From Ramazzottius varieornatus (Eukaryota; Tardigrada; Eutardigrada; Parachela; Ramazzottiidae), in contig BDGG01000002.1 in the NCBI GenBank assembly GCA_001949185.1, positions 527,783 through 591,782 on the forward strand: a DNA stretch of 64,000 bases. The letters run 5' to 3'. Made by a program: the position numbers and the translations under genes. A model generated the notes under the pieces. The model was not told the DNA's origin. It did no database searches and worked only from the letters and a program-made list of their open reading frames with translations. Shown piece by piece: positions 12,303-23,532 of this stretch. Position 1 is the first letter of the stretch, and each line of letters begins with the position of its first letter.

Positions 12303-13209
12303 TACTGTATTTGTTTCCGTCGCATAATGTTGAACTTATATTTACTTATCATAGCGTACTTCTGAAATTGGTATTGTTTTCAACAGGCAAATAAGCTCCG
12401 ACGAAGATATGGGTAGATTGATGAAACGCTACTACATAGTGTTACATGGTCGACTAATCGTGACCGTGGCCGGCCAAGATCAACGGAATCCATAGCTTCA
12501 TTCTCTCGCGTCGGTCCAGTGTGATTGATCGTCATCTTAATTGAGCAAAGTTCCAGCTGAAGGAGGACGAAGCTTGGTGAACCTCCCCGGCATGAACAGC
12601 GTCCAGAGTAGGTCACATGCTAAAGTCACTTGAGGCTACATTATGTTCTTCGATGATAATCGGCATCAAGGCGAACAAAGTCCTCAAGATTGGATGTCCA
12701 AATGGCGCTGCTTGACGGTCAACAACGCTGGAAAAGTTTTTTTGCGGACCTGAGCTCCCAATTAACGATCTTAAGATGAGTTTTGTTTGCAGGGAAACGC
12801 TACTGCATCGAGCGGATCTTCGCGCTGTTGACCTGAACCTATGCAAAATGTGCGGCATTCTTGCGATTCCTTCCCCCGGCAAATCTGACAGGGATGTCGA
12901 CCACGCTTTGATTGACAAGTCAGTCATGCTGACCACGTTGAATGTTCGGGCCAGGAAGTTCGCCGATGAGGAAGACGTTCAGATGGTTCACTTGTATCGT
13001 AAGACTCCAACGCAGTTGGCTGATTTTGCAACAGTGCTACATAGTATTATTCATTGATTAATGATATACGATTATATTCACCAATTTTGGAAATTTTCAG
13101 ACTCGCTGCAGTCTCTCTAGTAAACTTTCTGACCGTAGATTTTCCGATCAGAAGTTACTTGAGATGGTTATCTTAACTGGCTCCTAGTCGCTCTCGGTAT
13201 AGACAGCTA

Positions 13210-13335
13210 GTTCCTCGGAACGATCGAAAACCCGCAACTTCCGGTCGGTGGCACGGCCTTGATACGGGGTATCACTATAGCCAGGGCCGTGCCAGCGACA
13301 GGAAGTTGCTTGTTTTCGGCGGTTCCGAGAACGGG
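13210..13335. repeat. Palindrome of about 115 bases inside the SLO relic
   Basis: CGAAAACCCGCAACTTCC and TGGCACGGCCTTG on the left pair with CAGGGCCGTGCCAGCGACAG and GGAAGTTGCTTGTTTTCGG on the right, around a loop of about 20 bases. Different in sequence from the AAGTGGCGCA family. Confidence 0.75.
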
Positions 13336-13576
13336 ATGTGGAATCAAACCTGTCACTCATGGCAGTCTGTGCATATAAGTTTTGACCATATTTTAGACTT
13401 GTCAAGAAGTGGCGTAAATGGCTCTGCAAGGTCCCATTGTTTGTCTGTGTCATGTCCTAACCCAAAGTGCCAGATGATAATCTTTTCTTCTTTTTTCACA
13501 GAAGACCGCAATCCCGAGGACGATAAAAGCAGTAAGGAAGCAGTTGCAGTTCTTGATTGATTCAGATGTTGATAAA

Positions 13577-13682
13577 CTGGAAGCTCGACAAAGAGGTCCG
13601 ACAAGGTTGTTTTCCCAAGTGGCGCACGTTTGCATTCATATCGCCTCAGAGCGTGTGTCGCAAGAGAACGATATTGCTGAGT
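13577..13682. repeat. AAGTGGCGCA repeat inside the SLO relic
   Basis: Left arm GACAAGGTTGTTTTCCCAAG with TGGCGCACG; right arm GTGTGTCGCAAGAGAACGAT. It lies between the first two relic exons. Confidence 0.75.
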
Positions 13683-14477
13683 TTTACAGTTGCTCAACCT
13701 ATAATACAGTGCTTTTGTTGACCGGCAGGTTCCTTTGAGAGGACAGAGCAGCTGAACTTCAACTGGCTCCGACAGTCGGGTCACGAAGTGCCCACATTAT
13801 CCGATTTAAGTAAGCAGCCGAAATAATCAGAAGAACTCTTTAAAGGGAACGGCAAAGACTGACTTTCACCTATCTCCCGCATACGTCCATTCTGTTATTT
13901 CCCATAGACCATTCTAGTAACGTGGCGTCGACCACCTGGGCCTGCGTCGACCACCTGGATAGCAGCAAGAGCCGCAACTTCTTCACTAGTTTGCCGTACG
14001 CCACCGGCCTGGGCTTTTTCGGCAACCACTGCGAGCTGGTTGGTTATCGAAGCTTCCTTTCATTCGTCGATTATTCACATCTTCTAGGGCCTGACGTTTT
14101 GCGGAGCGTCCGCCGAGTGGAAAAGGTTTTGGCCGAAGGCGCCGGCAAGTTTGGCGCTCTTTTCACGTCGCTAACGTCGATAAGCGACCGCAACTACGTG
14201 CCTGTGGCTGCCATGCAGTCTATCTTGAAACGATGTTCGATGTTTGGGCTAAGTTTCTTTTGACTGTATGACTGGACTGATCGGAGGAAAGCACGTCTCC
14301 TGAGGACCACAGTTGGAAAAGCAAGTGACCATCAAACAGTTCTCCGTCCATGATGGCCCTATGGCCCCACACGCGGCTACGATGGCTTCCCTCCAACCGT
14401 AGCAACTCCGACCACAATGTTTACTTCAAAAAAGTAGAAACGAAATATTGAAGAATATTGCACAGAAGTATAAGCTC

Positions 14478-14670
14478 ACCAAACAAAGCAGAGAAAAATC
14501 ACTTGCTCAAGTGGCGCACGGTTTCATGTTGTTAGCTGTAAGCCTGCGCCGCTTGAAGACATGAGCTTGTCCAGTTTGATCGTTTTCCCCAGTGGCGCAC
14601 GTCCACAGTATCACTGACCGAAGAAGTGCGTCACTTGGGCAAATCTTTTCGAGGTTGTCTGCCGGACTTA
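14478..14670. repeat. AAGTGGCGCA repeat, dimer, inside the SLO relic
   Basis: Two monomers, CTCAAGTGGCGCACGG with CTGCGCCGCTTGAAG and CCCAGTGGCGCACG with GTGCGTCACTTGGG. It precedes the last relic exon. Confidence 0.78.
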
Positions 14671-14949
14671 CAAGTAACGGAAAAAATATGAAATGAGATG
14701 TAATTGCAAGAGTCGGCGTATGGTGGCATAGTGGTTGATGCTACGAAGAACCACGACAACTTGTGCCTGGGGGTCCACCGTAAAATGGACATGACTGATG
14801 AAAGTGAAGTCTCCGCTCGACGCTTTGTCGCCGCGAACCCATTACCCAACCGAAGACTTCATACTGAGCCCCAACGATATGATATACGGCGTCGAACAAG
14901 GCAGATTACGTTCCTCCTAAAGAAAACGCGCTGAGACAAGCTGTCCATG

Positions 14950-15616
14950 ATGATGATAAGTTTGGAGACGAGTGCGCTGAGGAAAAAGAAAATCCGGAAC
15001 ATTGGCGGGAGTGACAGAGGACACCCATTACAGAAACCCGTGCGACCTCTTCTTTCACAGCTTTGTTGGCTAGCAAAAGACGATCGAGAAAATTTGCTCA
15101 ATACCTCGGGTGAAATTATCTAGAAGCTGGAGGCGTAAGAAGCCTAACACACGAAAACACGCAGTAACAATCATCAGACAGTGGTTAGCCTTCTGCTGGG
15201 TAGCGACATGGATAGCTTCGTAAACTACCACAGAGTCTTTCGATTAGGGTAAGCCAGGTCGTTCGATCGCTGTCAAGCTCAGTTGGCGAAGACCAGCCCT
15301 TTGTTCGTGAAGAACAAAAGGTACGTAATAGCCCAGCGGTGAAATAAAGTACAACCTCCGGCCATCAATAACTCCGAGTCCAACGTTACCGGCTTACCAC
15401 CGTCAGCATCCTCCACCGAACATGGCTACACGAAAGAGTTTCCGTCTACCATACAAACGGTATAATTCCATCACGTTGTCTTTCATACACCTAACGCATC
15501 CATAGAGCACTTCGGTGACTCTGGTTGGATGACGGCTAGAAGGTCAACGTTATCCCTGTATTGAAGTTATGTAGGAATATTCTTCAGTGTGTATCGGAAT
15601 ATTTGCGGACGGAAAA
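14950..15616. other. 5' flank of the SLO gene
   Basis: No coding or repeat signal recognised. An acceptor-like TTCTTCAG stands at 15580-15587, 30 bases before the chosen start, so a 5' noncoding exon is possible. Confidence 0.4.
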
Positions 15617-18600
15617 ATGAGTAACGCGGCAGCCTACGATAACCTACCAACACCACCTCCATCCGCTGATGGCGCTGCTACCGTTATCCCTGCCCAGAGT
15701 GTCATCACCGAGTTGTACCAAGCGACGGTGGCCTTGCTGGAGACGAGTACACTACAGCCCAACGTGTTTGTCAACAAGTGGGGAGCTGTACCATGCCAGG
15801 CCGTAGGTCTCCGCTCCTACGTCGTCTACTACTTCTTCGCCGCCTTGATCATCCCGGTGCTGGCCCTCCTCTTCGTCTTAGGCGCCTGGCTCAAGCGGAA
15901 GTTGACCAAGAACTGGCTGCGCTTGAGACAGCGGGGCGAGTACGAGAGTCTGGAGGACGCGGAAGATGTCCTGGGGACACACAATGTCCAGCCTCACCTG
16001 GACAAGATCAAGGCGCTGGTCATTGCAGCCGAGGAACGACACGCTATATGGAACTGGCTGGGCGCAGCTTCGACCTCGCATACAAAAATCGGTGAAAGGG
16101 TGATGATCGGCGGTATCCTGTGCGCCGCGGTATCCTTTCTCATCTACCTGGTGTCCACTTCGGGCGATATTGTTAGCGTAGAAATGTGCGGGACAATGCC
16201 CAATGCCGCACAGTTCGTTGATTGGCTAGCCAACTTTTACTTATTGTGTTACTTTGTCATTCGGCTGATTGGGACTGAGAAAAAGATGAAGGTGCTGGTC
16301 AGCGGCTACTCTATCGTTGACTATTTCTGTATTCCTGCCGTCTTGATTAGCGTCTTTCAAGACCGATACTTCACCGGTAATTTTGAACCGGACTGGTTTT
16401 CGAATTGTTGTCCCCCTTTAACCTTGGCAAACAAACTCGACCAGATCTTACTTCCGAGTGGCGCCACTTGAAAAATCTATCTGGTCGAGTCTGATTGTTC
16501 TGCCAAATGGCGCATGCTTCCAGTGTTATTGGCTGGAAGCGTGCGTCACTGAGAAAAGCGATCGGGTTGACTTCCTTCGGTTGGGCCCTCATAAACGTTT
16601 CGTTTATGTTTGACAGGTTTCACCTTCCTTCGGATCTACAACTTCATGTGGCTTGTCGAGGTCCTGTCCAAGCGCGGCGTCTTGCGAACACCCAACGCTG
16701 TCAAGTTGACCCATCTGTTGATCCTGGTCGTTGTGACGCTCTTTTCCGCCGCCGGTTTCCTCCATCTAGTGGAGAACAAGGGGGACTTCTATCCGCTGAC
16801 CGCGGTGTACAATGGCCAGCATGTCAACTTTTGGCGTTGCTTCCTGTACCTGTACGGTAAAGTGACGCTGATCGACCTCAGTGGCATGGCGGTCCGTAGT
16901 GTCCTGGGCAAGTTCGTCATCTACGGCTTCCAGCTGATGGCTTTGGTAAGGATGCCACCCCAAACTCAGACATACCTTCTGATTTCGGAGATTGATTTTT
17001 GGCCTTATAGGGTATTATTGGTCGATCCATCCCTCAAATTATCGCCCTTTTGAGAATTACACCGGAATATGACAAAGATTACATCACGCCCGAGCGCTTC
17101 TTGTAAGTCACGGCGAAAATCAAAGTTAAATTTGTGACGGACTCTTGAATCCTCGACAGGCACATCGTCATTTCCGGACACATCACCGAATCGTCCGTCA
17201 AAGCTTTCCTTCGAGAGTTTTATCATCCCGATCGCGATATCAGCCAGCATTTCAAAATCGTCATTCTCGGAGAGTAAGTCAGAGTCGTATGTAAAGGACC
17301 TTTTCCAAGTGGCGCACGGCTCCAGGCAACACTACCGTAAAAATGCGCCACCTGAGAAAACAACCAAGCTCGCCATGATCCTTTTCCCAACTGGCGCACG
17401 CTGTCACCCTATGCCACTGTCAATGTGCGCCACTTGGATGAAGTTATCTTGTCGAAAATCTTTGCCAAGCCCCAAATATCTCGATGGAACATTTGAACCT
17501 TGATTTTTGTTGTTGATTAGTAAGCCGCCCGACGAAGCCATCGATCGGATTCTGAAGCAGTACTTCAACCGAGCCGACTACCGGCGCGGCTCCATCATGA
17601 GCTTGCTGGATCTCAACCGCGTCAAGGTCTTTGAAGCAGCGGCCACCGTGCTGGTCGCGGACAAAGCGACAGCGGACTCTGATTCCGAAGACGCCGTCAA
17701 TATCATGCGTGTCGTCTCCATCAAGAACTTCAAGCCCGACGCTCGAGTAATCGTGCAAATTCTGCAGTATCATAACAAGGTACTGCGCTAACTAGCGCTT
17801 CAATACTTCTTTTCGAGTCTCATTAGGCACCAACTAGACTTTCTATACCTGCAGGCATACCTCCAAAACATTCCATCGTGGAATATCCAAGCGGGAGACA
17901 TTGTCATCTGTATTGCAGAACTGCGCTTGGGGCTGTTGGCTCAAAGCTGCTACGCTCCTGGCTTCTCCACGCTGATGGCCAACTTTTTCACTACCCGATC
18001 GTATAGCGACAAAATCCGAGTACGTCAAAACAAAAGCCCAGCCTTTTCAGTTTCAGATGAAACGAAAAAAAATATAGGGAGAAAAAATCGACGAGATCGG
18101 TTGCTCAAATGGCTCAAATTTCGCTCGTCAGAATTGGGTTTTCCAGTTGACGCACGCTTGTAGCAGAAAACACTGTTAGCGTGCGTCACTTGGGAAAACC
18201 AGAAAACTTGAGTACGAGTAGCAATAGATCCTTTCGCCTAGTGGCACACTCTAGCGACTAATAATGCCGGAAAGGTGCACCGCGTGTGAGAATGATCTTC
18301 TCAAATTTATTCGCTGGACTCTTCAGTTATTTTATTTTTTCCAGAACTGTCAGGTGAATTTTGCCTAATGTTTGTTTCAGTATGGCGAGGTGTGGCTGCA
18401 AGACTACGCGCGAGGTACTTCTCTGGAAATGTACGCTCGAGCAATGTCGGACGCCTTTGCTGGCATGACTTTTACGCAGGCCTGCGAATTCTGCTACCTC
18501 CGTCTAAAGATTGTTCTTGTGGCCATCAAGACCGACGCCAACAATGTGGCCACTATGCCACAAGTCAACCCAAGCCACGCTATAATAGCCCCTGCCTCCA

Positions 18601-21600
18601 TCGGTTATTTCATCGCCGATTCCACCGAAGAAGTCGACCGAGCCAGCTTCTACTGCGCCGTCTGTCATCGCGATATCGACGACCCATCCCACATCAAACG
18701 CTGTGCTTGTAATGGTAAGACTCGCCACGAGGATGTGACCAACCAAACCCGGCTAAAAACTGCCACTTCCGGTCATGCTTTCACCATGTTTAATCAGTAA
18801 TCAAACAGTGGTTTTGCTCTAAAGTATATAAACAGGGGCCAAACCCAAACACTTACCAAGTTTTTGCAACCTTGGTTCTAACAGGCAAGGTCAAGGAGGA
18901 GAGTGGTCTAATGCGGCTGTTTGTCACACCCAAAGAGGAGCTGACAGCGGCAGATCTTGGTGTGGCCGTCGACGCTTTCAACATGGAAAGCAAAATTTGG
19001 TCTTTCATCAAGCGATATCCGGCATCGTAAGCACCGAACAATGGTTTGCGGCTTTCTGTCACGTGGTATTTCTGAATGCGGTTAAACTACCTTTCAGACC
19101 AGCACGCTCTGTGGTTGAGCGGTCCGGAGTCGATGACGTAGCGCAACGTGGTGGTCAAGACGGTGAAGAGGACCCCAATGGAGTACACAGACGGCGCCCC
19201 AGCTCTGACCAGGTCATTTACGACTCAACGGGTATGCTCAGTCCTCCTTTCCGATATACATAGTAGCAAGACAGAATCGGCGAAAAACAGGAAAACCGGA
19301 AAACTCGACAAGACGTGTGTTTGCCGCAGTGGCGCACTTTTAGTTCAGTGTTGAGAGGTGGAAAAAATGCGTCACTTTTGAAAAGTGGCCTGGTTCATGT
19401 GTGTTTATCCAGCTGTGAAAATGTTGCTTTTTACTGCAGGATGTTTGCTTTTTTGGATAATGTTGCTTTTTTTCTCTGCAGGTATGTTTTATTGGTGTCC
19501 GGGTCGGCCCATCGAGTCGGTGGTCAAGAGTCGTCAGGAGGCGGCCAAGGCGCAGTTTAGCGGTCATATCGTCATCTGCATCCTAGCTACTCCCGGCTCG
19601 CAGATCGTCGGCCTCCACAGCTTCATCTTGCCACTTCGCGCCAGTTTCTTCAAAGAGGAATCCCTTCGTGAGATCGTTATTCTCAGCGACCACGCCTTCA
19701 TGCGTAAAGAATGGTCATATATTATGAATTTGCCCAAGATAACCGTAGTGCGAGTAAGGACAATCATCTTCTTCTTATCCAATAAGTCTTTGCGGTTGTA
19801 TTCGTTTGATTGTTTGATTGGTCCTCGACAGGGAACGGCGCTCAATCGTGCCGACTTACGTGCAGTCATGCTCAACACGTGCAAGATGTGCGTCATCCTG
19901 GGTTCGCCGGCCACCGGCACGCAGATGCAGAATGTCGATAATGCCTTGATTGACCGATCAGTTATCCTTGCCACCTTGAATGTCAGGGCCATGAGGTTCT
20001 CCGACGAGGTGGATCTGGAAATACACGATTCTGACGGTTTGTGCTTGGTCACTGTTCCTCTTATCTATCCCCAAGTGGCGCACTTCTCATTGCTCTTGGC
20101 TAGGTGCTTGCGCCACTTGGAAGTACGATCTGGTCCATTTTGATTGTCTTGTCAAGTGGCGCACTCTCTCCATGCTACAGTCTCTAAGTGTGCGCCACTT
20201 TGGAAGAGGATCTTGTTGAACCTGACATATGTGTTAGAACGAGTCCCATTGTGTTTGTATCTCTGCAGCGACGAGTGACACGGCTTCTATTTCCGAAACA
20301 AGCAGTAAGCTGATCGGGTCTGATCGTTGCACTTAATCTTCTGGTGAACAAGCATGTTGTCGGTTGAAGGTATGTATCGACAACGGAAGTCTCTGAAGAC
20401 CCGCGCAAGGCAGACAGGTTACGAAGTGCCACTGGTGACGGATTTATGTAAGTTCTACGCGACATAGTTATCGGGATGGTTGGCGTTGACGTATTTAGTT
20501 GAACTCTTTTGTAGTGCGAGAGTCAAATGCCCAGTTCTTAGATCAGGATGATGACGATAAGCCGGGCACCGAGTTCTACATGACACAACCCTACACTTGT
20601 GGGCGAGCATTTTCGAGTACCGTCCTCGACTTGCTCAGCATTACCTCCTTCTTCAACCCCGTCATTGTCAACGTCTTCCGCACCATGATCTTTGGTACAC
20701 CCAAAAATGGCGTAGATATCGTGACGAGAAACACTGATCGTGTCATAACAGATATGTTCCGTTATGGGACGGATTGGTTGACCATGCTGACTTGGTTAAA
20801 TAGGGTACATATCAGTGTTTGCTGTCACGATTACAGTTGCGCGCCACCCTCGTTGTTTCTGGCTCTTGTCCTGCCCACGTTGCTGAAATTTTGTGGGTTT
20901 TTACATCAGGTGGGGCTTCTCTGGAGCTCGAAAAGATTCTTGCCGAAGGCGCAGGTAACTTTGTTTGCGGTCAAGTAAACGTCAAAGCAAATGAATTAGA
21001 ACTCGAAAAGCTCAGATTTATAAGTGGCGCACACTGTCGGCCAAAAACGCTGCAAACATGCGCCACTGAGAAAACGAAACAAGCTCGACAAGGTCGCTTT
21101 CCCAGATGGCGCACGCACCCGGTCGAAAATATCGACCACGTGCGTCTCTTGGGGAAACAATCTAGTCGAGTTTATTTGCCGAGCTCCTAATTTCCATGTG
21201 AAGAAGAGAAAATCAAACCAGGTTGTTAACTTGTCCACTTGCACTGAATGCACTTTCAGGGTTGATTGGTGGGTCGAATATTTCTCAGCCCGCCCAGCTG
21301 AAAGGCCAAGTTATCGTCAATCAGTTCCCGATAGCGAACGGGCCACTGTCAGTTCACGCTGTAAGACGCATAATATCATTTTTGAATTTGGTCTTCGGTA
21401 CTTAGACTGGAATGACGGGTTGATTTGCTTTGGTTGGCAGGAATCAACGTACGGCGGACTTTTTATCGATGCGCTAGTGAGCTTTGGCAAGTTATGTTTG
21501 GGCGTGTACCGGAAGATGGATCCGACAGATGATAAATTAAGAGCAGCCAAGCGTTTCGTAATCACAAACCCGCCAGAAGATTTCATTCTAGACCCAACAG

Positions 21601-21737
21601 ACTGGATTTTCAGTTTGGATAGGCCTGATGTCCTTGAAATGAGAGACCCGAATAAGGGCCTCGCCGCCTTTTTAAGTGGCAAATCCCCGACAGCGGCGAA
21701 AGATGACTTGGAAGACAAACTATTCTTGGACGATTAA
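15617..21737 (+). CDS. slo: SLO-family (BK-like) calcium-gated potassium channel homologue, atypical pore
   Basis: Sixteen exons join in phase to 1168 codons: 15617-16376, 16617-16945, 17011-17102, 17160-17273, 17521-17779, 17855-18019, 18381-18714, 18885-19026, 19098-19231, 19482-19753, 19832-20036, 20370-20447, 20515-20694, 20910-20954, 21260-21360, 21441-21737. The order is that of SLO1: S0 (about residues 68-91), S1 (162-181), S2 (200-219), S3 (230-247), S4 (255-270), S5 (283-303), pore, S6 (350-375), RCK1 from about 395 ([10 protein letters not shown]), RCK2 from about 803 (SGHIVICIL), the RADLRAV motif, a calcium bowl at 968-976 (QFLDQDDDD), and the C-terminal [15 protein letters not shown] block. 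SLO1 forms tetrameric membrane channels gated by voltage and calcium. Oddities: the loop where TVGYGD should sit reads [10 protein letters not shown] (334-343), and S4 has one arginine (TFLRIYNFM) where SLO1 has three. The frame is intact, so a non-conducting or regulatory subunit is an inference. The start was chosen at the ATG nearest the exon that opens with S0 context; an upstream exon remains possible. Confidence 0.93.
16422..16574. repeat. AAGTGGCGCA repeat, dimer, SLO intron 1
   Basis: The first monomer has lost its spacer: GAGTGGCGCCACTTGAAAA is almost pure palindrome. The second is full length (CAAATGGCGCATGCTTCCAG and GGAAGCGTGCGTCACTG). Confidence 0.8.
17297..17482. repeat. AAGTGGCGCA repeat, dimer, SLO intron 4
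   Basis: Two monomers, each with both arms, ending in TCTTGTCGAAAATCTTTGCC. Confidence 0.8.
18075..18320. repeat. AAGTGGCGCA repeat, two to three monomers, SLO intron 6
   Basis: A fragment near 18105 (CTCAAATGGCTCAAA), one full monomer (AGTTGACGCACGCTTGTAG and GCGTGCGTCACTTGGG) and one degraded monomer (CTAGTGGCACAC). Confidence 0.75.
19301..19388. repeat. AAGTGGCGCA repeat, monomer, SLO intron 9
   Basis: CGCAGTGGCGCAC with AATGCGTCACTTTTG, preceded by AAACTCGACAAGACG. Confidence 0.75.
20058..20228. repeat. AAGTGGCGCA repeat, dimer, SLO intron 11
   Basis: CCCAAGTGGCGCACTTC with TTGCGCCACTTGGAAG, then TCAAGTGGCGCACTC with TGTGCGCCACTTTGG. Confidence 0.8.
21005..21188. repeat. AAGTGGCGCA repeat, dimer, SLO intron 14
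   Basis: TAAGTGGCGCACACTGTCGG with CATGCGCCACTGAG, then CCCAGATGGCGCACGC with CGTGCGTCTCTTGGGG and the TTTATTTGCCGAG tail. Confidence 0.8.
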
Positions 21738-22965
21738 TCTCTGTCGACTGTAATGTGTTAGCATTAATTTTCATCCCTCACGTCCATTTGTATTCGCATT
21801 TTATTACCTCTCTGTTCTTTGGTGCATAATTTGTAAAAGTCAAAGTTGTTCGGGGCAAACTGAAATTTGGAACTCTAGCGTAAAAAATTCGACAAGATTC
21901 CTTCTCAATGTGACGCATCTCTACAGCCAATAACACCGAGAAAGTGCGTTACTTGAGAAAATGGAACACCGACGTGATTTTTTACCAGGCGATGCACTCT
22001 GTCAGCCAAGAGCACTGTATACATGCGCCACTTGAAGATCAATAATCGAGGTTGTCTGCCGAAGTCTCACGTGTCGGCAAATTTTGTCTGGTCGATCTGA
22101 TGGAGTGGTGTCTCTGCGGCAAGAAATAGTGTAATTCATTGATCGAAACGATGGTGAAAATTGCGGCTTCTTTCGTCCTCGCCGTTTCTTTTGCGTCATT
22201 CTCTCCGTTGGATATCAGTCCCGTATGCACCAGCATATTGTACGTGATTGCACTGCGCATTTTTAATGTTTTCCTAAGTTAGCGAATGCCTCGCTTCGAG
22301 CTATGGATCAATCAAAGCACGATCAAGTTCTTCCCGCTTACCAAAGTCCACAGTCACCTTCTAGAGGAAATCACGAAGCAAATATGATACACCGGAAGTT
22401 CGACCATAAATCCCTCTCCAGTACTTCACCTTCGGGAAAAATTTCCCCACAAGGGTCATACAATAAATATTGACCAACATCCATATCCGTTAAGGTATAT
22501 TGACGCTGGCGGGCCACTGAGCTGTCAAGTGGCGCAGGCACGTCCAACAGTGCGTAGTCCTAGTCAAGACCTGTCTTTGTTCCATTATCCACTTGGGCCC
22601 TTTGGTGCAGGCTAAGCACGAATATTAGGATACTAGACCCGAACAATATTCCGAGGCATTAGCTCAGTCCCAGCCCACTCCCTTCGGCCCCATCTCTTTC
22701 ATCCGCGAGACGTGTTATTAGCTAATCGAAAGTAGGGTCCCTGGCTGGCTTCCGCCGGCCCGATCAATCCCGATAAAAGACAGTTCTCTCACCTTTTCTT
22801 GACATACGCACGCACTGGCCTTTTCTCATACCCACGGGAACCACCCGGATTTGCATCCCTTCTTCTCCTAAATAAAATATTGGGTGCGGTGCGCGATACT
22901 GCGGGAGGGTTGGAGATTTTTCTGAACAGTCGTCGAACCGACTCGAACCGGCCTTCAGTATCAAC
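21738..22965. other. Intergenic, SLO to tachykinin
   Basis: Contains one repeat dimer and a half copy near 22528 (GTCAAGTGGCGCAGGC). No gene seen. Confidence 0.5.
21875..22070. repeat. AAGTGGCGCA repeat, dimer, 3' of SLO
   Basis: Degraded first monomer (CTCAATGTGACGCATC and AAGTGCGTTACTTGAG); second with GGCGATGCACTCTGTCAG and CATGCGCCACTTGAAG. Confidence 0.7.
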
Positions 22966-23532
22966 ATGTCGAGCTTCTTCCAAACCTCCGCCGTACTGGC
23001 CATCGTCCTGGTCGTCGTATCAGTATTATCTTCGACAGCCGTTCGCGCGGAAAAAGATGCTGCATCTGCTGTGTCGCCACTGTTAGACACCACGGACCCG
23101 AGGTCATTTAACCCAATGGCCATGTGGATTCTTCGGAGGCTGGCGCAGGTAAGTTCACCAGTCTGCTGAACAACCGCCTCATCTACTATTGATATTTCAC
23201 TATGGATATTTTAGTGTACCGGATCAAATTTTTTGAGGAATAACCGCGATAAAATAAAACCACTAGCAATCTTTTTTCTGGAATGTGCGGTGAAAATCAC
23301 AGTAAAGAATGGGTTGTGACTTTTACCTGCTTGATTGCAGGAAAACGATTCTCAAGGCGTACGTCCTTCGCGACTTCTGGGAAACACGGATTTTATGCTG
23401 ATGCCTCCGAACCTATCCGATTACGACACAGAGGACAGGCTGCTGCGGCAAGCTGATCGCATCGGACTAGCGGTAAAACGCGGACAGCAGCCTAGCGGTT
23501 TCTGGGGATTCCGTGGAAAGCGTCATGTCTGA
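22966..23532 (+). CDS. Tk: Tachykinin-related peptide precursor
   Basis: Two exons, 22966-23148 and 23341-23532, join in phase 0 to a 124-residue preproprotein. A signal peptide covers about residues 1-28 (hydrophobic core AVLAIVLVVVSVLS). The single mature peptide lies at residues 109-119, between a KR site (107-108) and GKR (120-122): GQQPSGFWGFR, with Gly120 as amide donor. PSGFxGxR-amide is the invertebrate tachykinin-related consensus; peptides of this kind act through G-protein-coupled receptors in the nervous system and gut. The FWxxR ending also fits natalisin, a related arthropod family, but the PSGF part favours tachykinin. Only one copy is present and the protein ends two residues after the cleavage site, whereas many arthropod precursors carry several copies. 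Confidence 0.85.

Larger units (their letters stand above)
9371..12780. other. Unassigned region
   Basis: Open stretches here (9595-9933 minus, 10263-10580 minus, 10615-10941 plus) match nothing I recognise. A minus-strand segment at about 10107-10012, after TTTTTTCAG, reads FPCVESLLLLVVKGRFQ to a stop and could be a terminal exon. No upstream SLO exons for the relic were found. Confidence 0.35.
12793..14925 (+). pseudogene. Truncated, decayed SLO C-terminal copy
   Basis: Four blocks match exons 11-16 of the intact SLO gene downstream, in the same order and strand. 12793-12998 carries RADLRAVDLNLCKMC and ALIDKSVMLTTLNVRA. About 13729-13808 carries SGHEVPTLSDL, against [11 protein letters not shown] in the intact gene. 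About 13911-14240 carries PYATGLGFF and EKVLAEGAG, with two introns of the intact gene absent. About 14706-14925 carries ESAYGG, CLGVHRKMD and RRFVAANP. The S0-S6, RCK1 and early RCK2 exons were not found upstream. The acidic calcium bowl is gone. A direct repeat of GTCGACCACCTGG enlarges the third block. In the last exon an insertion near 14846 shifts the frame, so the conserved EDFILSPNDMIYG text lies in another frame and soon stops. The first block may also be out of phase by one base. I read this as a tandem-duplication relic; a short expressed gene cannot be excluded. Confidence 0.75.

Noticed and set aside
1422-22070. Regularly spaced palindromes as a CRISPR array
   Set aside because: Copies are kilobases apart, diverged, lie in introns of animal genes, and lack uniform spacers.
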